Shown one piece after another: positions 58,350 to 64,000 of a stretch of DNA of 64,000 nt. The DNA comes from Phyto melanocephala (Eukaryota > Arthropoda > Insecta > Diptera > Rhinophoridae). How positions within the stretch are numbered: the stretch's first letter is position 1; each line of letters begins with the position of its first letter. The translations under genes were made by a program, and so were the position numbers. The stretch is taken from assembly GCA_941918925.1 (NCBI GenBank), contig OW799233.1, positions 128,116,833-128,180,832 on the forward strand. Direction: 5' to 3'. The notes under the pieces were generated by a model. That model had not been told where the DNA came from. It saw nothing but the letters and a program-made list of their open reading frames with translations, and did not search any database.

Positions 58350-59360
58350 CACTGTTGCCAACTTTTTCCCATAGAATATCGCTAAAATAAGTAGAAAAAT
58401 AGCTAGAAAATAGCTAAAAATAAAAAATTATCAAAATTTTAGCGATAAATCGCTAATTATTTATTTTTTTTGCAAATTCTGGCATAAATTAAAAAAAAAA
58501 TAGCCAAATGTTTGTCCATTTTTTTTATTGCGCGAAAATTTAGCGTTTTATCGCTAAGTTTTTCTTATTTAATGACAGAAGGAAAAAAAAAGTATAGTAA
58601 TTCACTAAAAGTCTTGAGCCAATACTCTATATTCTTGCTTCCACATGTAAAATTATAATCTAGTATCTTTAGTGTTGATTTAAATATATCGTAATTGAAG
58701 CTGTCGCATCGGCCACTTCAGCCAATCTTTTTTACATAAATCACTCAGGTGATCAATTAAATTATTGACGTATGTTGAGATATAAATGAAGCCTTCTTTT
58801 AATTTAATTTTTTTCCAATATAAACCTTTTACCGATGCAGATGACTTGTGTTTGTACAATTTTGCAGACAAGGAGCACCTGCATCAATATCATTTTGTAT
58901 TGTCTTTTTAATCTTGCATTACCCAGGACTTAAACTTTTAATGGCTTAACCATGCACAAGTTTTTGATTTTATAAGTTTTTTTTTTGCAATATTTCTAAT
59001 TTCTTTCAAGCAATTTTTAAATAGTTTTTTTTTTGTATTATTCACAAACTCAGAACTAAAATTTTTCGAGCTATAAGTTTTGCAAGATAAAATTGGTTTT
59101 TGAATTTTAATGTACGTGGTTTTTGCCTTTCAGATGCCATAATCTGTATTAAAAAGTGTATTGAAAATAGCATTCGCCTTACAAATGAATTGGTAGCTAC
59201 TCTTTAAGACTGTATACAACAAATGTATTTAAAACACGTTAAAAACTAACATCGCAAAAATCGCTTGATTTCCCGCTAATAGCTAAATCATATTTTTCCC
59301 CGCAAAAAATGTTTAAAAATCGCTAGATTTGACGAGAAAATAGCTGAAATGGCAACAGTG
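58350..59360. mobile_element. hAT element with CACTGTTGCCA ends and 8-bp target duplication
   Basis: CACTGTTGCCAACTTTTTCC at the left and, reverse-complemented, CACTGTTGCCATTTCAGCTA at the right share an 11-bp perfect inverted terminus. The flanks carry a perfect direct repeat GCCACAGC (58342-58349 and 59361-59368). Both ends contain many TAGCTAAAA and ATCGCTA motifs, probably subterminal binding sites. A minus-strand frame around 58680-58900 could be transposase residue but is not recognisable. Confidence 0.75.
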
Positions 59361-59779
59361 GCCACAGCATCAATGTTTTCTATTAAACGCACTGGTCGAA
59401 AACGTACACGTGCTGCTTTGTCCAATAACTATCCATTTTCATGAACTTGATTTACAAATTAACGAACAAACTGAACTGAAGGCCGATCTCTTCTTGAAAA
59501 TTTTCCACGTCGATTTCTTACAGTTTACGTTTAAGACTCAACCAATTATGTTCGAGCGTATAGCGTCCCATTTCGCAAATAATTTAATTAATAATTTATC
59601 CATAATATTTACATTTTAATATTCATAAAATTACATATTTAAGTTTTTAAGCATTTTCTTTTTCAGCTTAATCATATATCTATATTTAAAGATCCTTATT
59701 TACATACAATATAATAATTTTTTTTTGAAGGAGAAAATTAGGCAAAAACTTATTTAATTTTATTTAAAACTACTTGTAC

Positions 59780-61130
59780 CACATAACTATAGACTAGATA
59801 AAATCTAAGCTGAAGCTAACTGATTAATATGAACAAAATCAGAATTCGGACATCTGATATTAAAATTTTGTTTAAGTCTATTGATCCTTTCAGGGACCAA
59901 TTCCAAGTCCGCAATTTCATGAAGGCGCGCCGTAGAAAAAAACCAAGGTACGTTATATATAAGTTTTAATAACTTATTTTGAGCTATTTTCAGTTTTTTA
60001 ATATGGCAAGAAGCGCTAGTAGACCAGACGAGTACTGCATAGAATATTACAGCATGGAAAATTGACTTTAAGATGAGTTTTGTATTGTTAATGTTAAGGC
60101 TAGATTTTTGATTTATAAAAGGATATAGGATACGTTTTAATATATTAATTATATTTATTATATAGGGTATATGATCTTAAAATTTCATTTTCGGATCGAG
60201 TATAATACCAAGATATTTTACTTTTTGTTCCCACTGTATAGAATTATTATTTATTACAATATCGGTCGGTGGCGTATAACATTCTTTTCGTTTCCTTGTA
60301 AAATAAATCGACTGTGTTTTATCATAGTTTAACATTATTTTCCATTTATTAATATAAGATAAAAGGTCAGATAATGCTCTATGTATGTATATGTAGCCAT
60401 AATCTCAGAGCTTAGGATTTCTGTATCGTCAGCGAATATTGACAGAGTGCAGTAATCTAATTGAGGAAAATCAGATGTATATGTACATTATAAAGGACAG
60501 GGGACAAACATGACCCTTGGCGGCAACCTGCCGATATATAATGGCTTTTAGAATGTTGTGAGCTGATGTGAACTTTAATGGAACGAGAAGTGAGAAAGCT
60601 GTAAATAATTCTTATTAAAACTATTGGAAAATTTAAACGTATCATCTTGAAAACGAGTACTTCGTGCCAGACTAAATCAAAGGCCGCTTTAACATCCAAA
60701 TGAATCATGCCAGTTGATTAAGTTAAAGTTTGTTTTTACTAAGTTTCTAATTCTTACTAACAGATGAACTGTGTTATGCTCTCTGCGGAACCCAAATTGT
60801 TAAGGTGAAATAATATTATTGGCTTTAGTAAAATCAGTCAATTTATTTGTAATGACTTTTTCCAAAATATTACTTAAACTCGATAATAAGCTGATAGGAC
60901 GGTATGAAAATGGGCATTCGGACTGTTTTCCAGGTTTTCTGATTGGAATAACTTTAGCCTCCTTACATTTTTGGGGGGAAATAGCAGAGTTTTAGGCAGG
61001 AATTAATTATAATTGTTAAAAATTTAATGCCTTTCTTAGGAAGCACTTTCAGGCTATCTCTTTTATTAATACCGTCGATACCAGGCGATTTTCTATTTTC
61101 CAATGTCAGAAATCTGTGAACAATTTATTA
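59780..61130 (-). pseudogene. Jockey-clade reverse transcriptase relic
   Basis: Minus-strand frames, in order from 61130 down: APGIDGINKRDSLKVLPKKG, AKVIPIRKPGKQSE and PFSYRPISLLSSLSNILEKV, QFGFRREHNTVH, MIHLDVKAAFDLVWHEVLVF, SAGCRQGSCLSPVLYNVH and VKYLGIILDPKMKF, then YNVPWFFSTARLHEIADLEL. These are successive reverse-transcriptase blocks of Jockey-type elements: PISLL, Q-GFR, the catalytic-region D-K-AFD-VWH, and G-QGS-LSP. The second catalytic box is seen as FADDTE near 60430. The thumb region is also present, but the endonuclease is not. Stops and frameshifts are frequent; inactive. Confidence 0.8.
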
Positions 61131-61131
61131 A

Positions 61132-61394
61132 ATATCTGTGGTTTTCATGGGCAACCGCGTATGTTCATTTTATACGATTTTGAGTTAATAATGCCATATT
61201 GTTTGGTTTTAAGCGCCCTTTACTTGGTTTTAAAACTTTTTGAAATAAGATGGACCTATTCCGATTTATTTAATGGCATAACAACGTAACTTATATATAT
61301 ATTCAAAAATCGTTCAGCATTAACACGGTTTTGTAGCTCTTCTGAACAATTTGATTTAAAGACATGTGTGGTTGCCCATGAAAACCACAGATAT
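61132..61394. repeat. Perfect 24-bp inverted repeat
   Basis: ATATCTGTGGTTTTCATGGG with four further bases at 61132-61155 is exactly reverse-complemented at 61371-61394. The surrounding sequence does not pair, so this is a short inverted duplication near the 5' side of the Jockey relic. Confidence 0.6.
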
Positions 61395-61668
61395 ATGTAC
61401 ATCTAGAGGACTAACTGTTAACGATCTATACGATTCCAGAGTATTATTTACTAAAAAGGTCGTGATTGGGTCGCCTAAATGGAAGGAAATGGAATAAATA
61501 GAAGCAAATGTCTGAACTAAAATTTCACACTTTCCTGGTTGGTGGTGTACCGAGAACCATTTTGTTTTAAAATAGGGATATTGTTTAAACCTGAAAATAA
61601 AAATTAATGTTATACTACCTTTCAAAGTTAAAGTTATTTGTAGGTCAAATTTTAAATGGCCCACTCTA

Positions 61669-62620
61669 TAGTTTACGTACTTGTCACTTGACATTTTTTA
61701 TCTCTTTTATTTTATGCTTTGCGGAAACTGTTAGCAAGTCAAAGCGTTCACACTGGAAGCTAAAGTCTGAAAAGAGCCACAATGTTAATTTAATTCTAAA
61801 GTGACATTAAATGAAACATATTCAGTAGTTTAAATTGACTTGCTTTGCACAAATCTTTAATTCCTTTTGTATAGCTCCCTGATTAATCGACTTCAACATT
61901 TCAAATGCATTGAAATTTTTTTTCTTTTTATTATTACTATTACTAGCAATATGTATATCGTGTAAAAATGTGCTTTACTTTTTATATTAATTGCTTATTC
62001 CAATCAGGGCGTGTTGTTTTACAATTTTTATTTCTATTATTTGTATTTTTTGTTTTGTGTGCTTTGGTAAAGAGTATTAACTAAGTTTTTTCTTAAAACT
62101 TAACTATATAACAAAGTTGGTTGGTTAGTTTAAGCAAATCAATAATAACAGTTTCTATCATTAATAACGATAAATAATTAAACACTTTAAATTAGCCTTG
62201 TGTTGAACTAGTACATTTTATAAAAACTGTTATTGTTTAGCAGGTAAAAAACCAAACATTCACCACAAAATTATAGGTTTTTTTTAAATTTTTTTTTTTT
62301 TGAATTTTCGTAATAAACCTTAGAGCTGTTATTGCCTAATAAATGCAGTCTTTTGTTTTATAATTAGTTATGCAAAAAATTGTTATACGTGTTAAAAAGT
62401 TTATCACATTTTAAATGTGAGCAATATGGAGGCTTGTCCTCTTGAGTATAGACCAAGCAAATGCTTAATATTATAATAATAATATGATAAAAAGAATCAT
62501 ATAAAACATCTTGTTGTAATTTAAGGTTTTGGCAAGTATGTTACAGACCGGGAGTTCCAGCTTAGTAGTAATTATTATGTATTTTTTAACGTTTTTTTGG
62601 ATAAATAGTAGGGTGATCGA
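61669..62620. other. No recognised feature
   Basis: AT-rich, no supported gene. Confidence 0.35.
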
Positions 62621-62735
62621 TTATTCGACATTTTTAAGAAACCGGTTTTCAAATAGTTTGAAAATTTGATTTAAAAAAAAACCGGTTGCTTTTTTGAAAA
62701 TTTAGAAAAAACCGGTTAACCGGTCGAATACATTA
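62621..62735. repeat. Short tract with iterated AACCGGTT motifs
   Basis: AAACCGGTTTTC, AAACCGGTTGC and AAACCGGTTAACCGGTCGA occur within about 85 bp, after ATCGATTATTCGAC. It looks like a small decayed element or a cluster of palindromic sites; origin unknown. Confidence 0.4.
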
Positions 62736-63052
62736 AATATAATTCTTTCTTATACCCATGACAGAGATACATATATAGGTATAAACTAGTTTGTTCTATG
62801 GTTTAATTGCATTTTAATTTGACACACATTCAATGGCATTAATATAAAATGCCGTTTTATAAAATAAAGATGTTAAAGGACAGACACTTTTTACCTAAAA
62901 GTGATCGAAAAGATAAGTTTATGCTTCAATTACCTTGAACTTTTAAGGTTAGGTTAATAAATTTAAAAATGCCAGTGCTTCTCTACATAAAACAAGATAT
63001 GGTAACTAAATTTTGATTCATATTTTTTTCTACTTCGACCTTTTTATTTTTT

Positions 63053-63893
63053 TACACCCTTCACACAGTGAAAAAGGGTATATATAGGTTTGTCATTCCG
63101 TGTGAAATTTCTACAATTTTCATTTCCGACCCCATAAAGTATATATTTTTTGAAAGCTTCTGAATAGGGGAGTCGATTAAGCTCTGTCAGTCTGTCCGTC
63201 TGTATGTTGAAATCAACTTTTTGAAGCCCCCCGATATAGGTTGGACCCGGGTAAGGTATTAAAATATCAGAAATATTCGGGAGTAGATCGGTATTGAAAA
63301 TCAGAAATATCGGTACATAAACAACTGAGATATGAGCAAAAACCCACGACCACCTCGATTTTTTTTCACAAAAACAACATTACAACAACAACATACATAC
63401 ATACATACAAACGTGTATACTGGTTAGAGAAAACGTGGCATCGAATCCCAGCTGAGCCAAACAAATTTTTTAATATTTTAAAAAATTTTTTTTAAATTTT
63501 TTTTTATTTTTTTTTTTTTTATTTTTTATTTAATATACATATTATTTATATTTTTATTATTTTTTTTTTTAATTTTTTTTTAAATTTTTTTTTGTTTTGT
63601 ATATATTATATACATAATAATTTTTTTTTTTAATTTTTTTAAAAATTTTTTTTTTTGTATTTTTTTAAAATTTTTTTTTTTAATTTTTTTTTAAATTTTT
63701 TTTTTTGTTTTTTTAACATACATACGTGAATTTATAATTTTACAATGGGACGTTTTTATATATGTATGTTTTTATATGTATGTACGTATTTCATATGGGA
63801 CGAATGGTGACACAAACCACTGTTATTGTATGACTACACGTTGTGAAGGGTATATAAGATTCGGCACGGCCGAATATAGCGCTCTTACTTGTT
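63053..63893 (+). mobile_element. DINE-1/INE-1-like element, near full length
   Basis: From TACACCCTTCACACAGTG to GCGCTCTTACTTGTT, with the same order and subfamily features as the copy at 5818-6669, including the long T-rich middle. The CCGTCTGTCC tract is shorter here. It is a single copy, without the tandem or inverted arrangement seen at the left edge of the window. Confidence 0.85.
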
Positions 63894-64000
63894 TAATTTA
63901 AAGTTTTAATTTTCTAATATTAGTGACACAAAACAGTAAATAAATCATCAAAAATTTTATCTCGTTTTGTAAAATTTTTTTAAGAACTAAATTAATTTGT

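Larger units (their letters stand above)
58107..61668. mobile_element. TA-flanked element with TGGGCCATTTAAAATTT ends, split by nested insertions
   Basis: The left end CAGGCTGGGCCATTTAAAAT at 58107 is matched by the reverse complement of the right end (TAGAGTGGGCCATTTAAAAT) at 61668; both are bordered by TA. This fits a Tc1/mariner-type element. The interior contains a complete hAT-like unit (58350-59360) and a Jockey-type relic (about 59780-61130). An intact transposase is not visible. The two ends may also belong to separate elements. Confidence 0.45.

Noticed and set aside
58185..58385. 66-residue frame with KVEPCNLRMEYN and a Cys/His-rich part
   Set aside because: It spans the left end of the TA-flanked element and enters the hAT element; its Cys/His residues do not form a known zinc-binding pattern.
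1..64000. CRISPR arrays, bacterial operons, rRNA or tRNA genes
   Set aside because: The window is insect nuclear DNA. No regularly spaced direct repeats with unique spacers were seen, and no tRNA or rRNA sequence was recognised by eye.

Overview
The window is AT-rich, intron-containing nuclear DNA from a dipteran insect, most likely a calyptrate fly of the blow fly, house fly or stable fly type. Three things suggest this: gene relics with clear Drosophila counterparts (PINCH/steamer duck, inositol polyphosphate 1-phosphatase, an MFSD11-like transporter), many copies of a DINE-1/INE-1-like element whose conserved blocks match the Drosophila family, and a mixture of mariner, hAT, Helitron and Jockey relics. 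The species assignment is inference; nothing here names it.

Only three host genes can be supported. stck (PINCH, five LIM domains, plus strand) occupies 35883-38712. It has a probable upstream coding mini-exon at 30927-30940 and a CTCF-like site at 30147-30160. Ipp (minus strand) occupies 43807-45521 in three exons. The first coding exon of an MFSD11/UNC93-like transporter lies at 48699-48785 (plus strand), roughly divergent from Ipp; its remaining exons were not found. All reconstructed introns have GT-AG ends and the stck and Ipp reading frames close exactly, giving 335 and 388 residues.

Region by region: 1-6900 is a cluster of DINE-1-like copies arranged as a long inverted repeat (arms about 1.5 kb) around a Helitron, a mariner relic and further DINE copies. 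6900-30000 is gene-poor and holds Helitrons at 7798-8672, 13079-14108 and 28488-29359, hAT-like and MITE insertions, mariner relics and a Helitron helicase relic at 24022-24571. 30000-39330 is the stck locus, whose introns have collected several MITEs and a DINE copy. 39332-40257 is an internally deleted DD41D (rosa-type) mariner. 40900-42480 is a non-LTR retrotransposon relic. 43807-48785 holds Ipp and the MFSD11-like exon, followed and interrupted by a 208-bp MITE family with 8-bp target duplications. 50190-64000 is again transposon-dominated: a Jockey relic, a pogo/Tigger-like MITE, Tc1 and mariner relics, a hairpin MITE, another Helitron, a nest of hAT and Jockey insertions inside a TA-flanked element, and a terminal DINE copy.

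There is no operon-like logic. The host genes act separately: PINCH in integrin adhesion, Ipp in inositol phosphate turnover, and the transporter-like protein in membranes with unknown substrate. I see no clearly new biological system. The strongest leads are the inverted DINE array, the short Helitrons with iterated GC palindromes, the hairpin MITE, the HTH-less mariner with a long intact catalytic frame, and the CTCF-like site upstream of stck.
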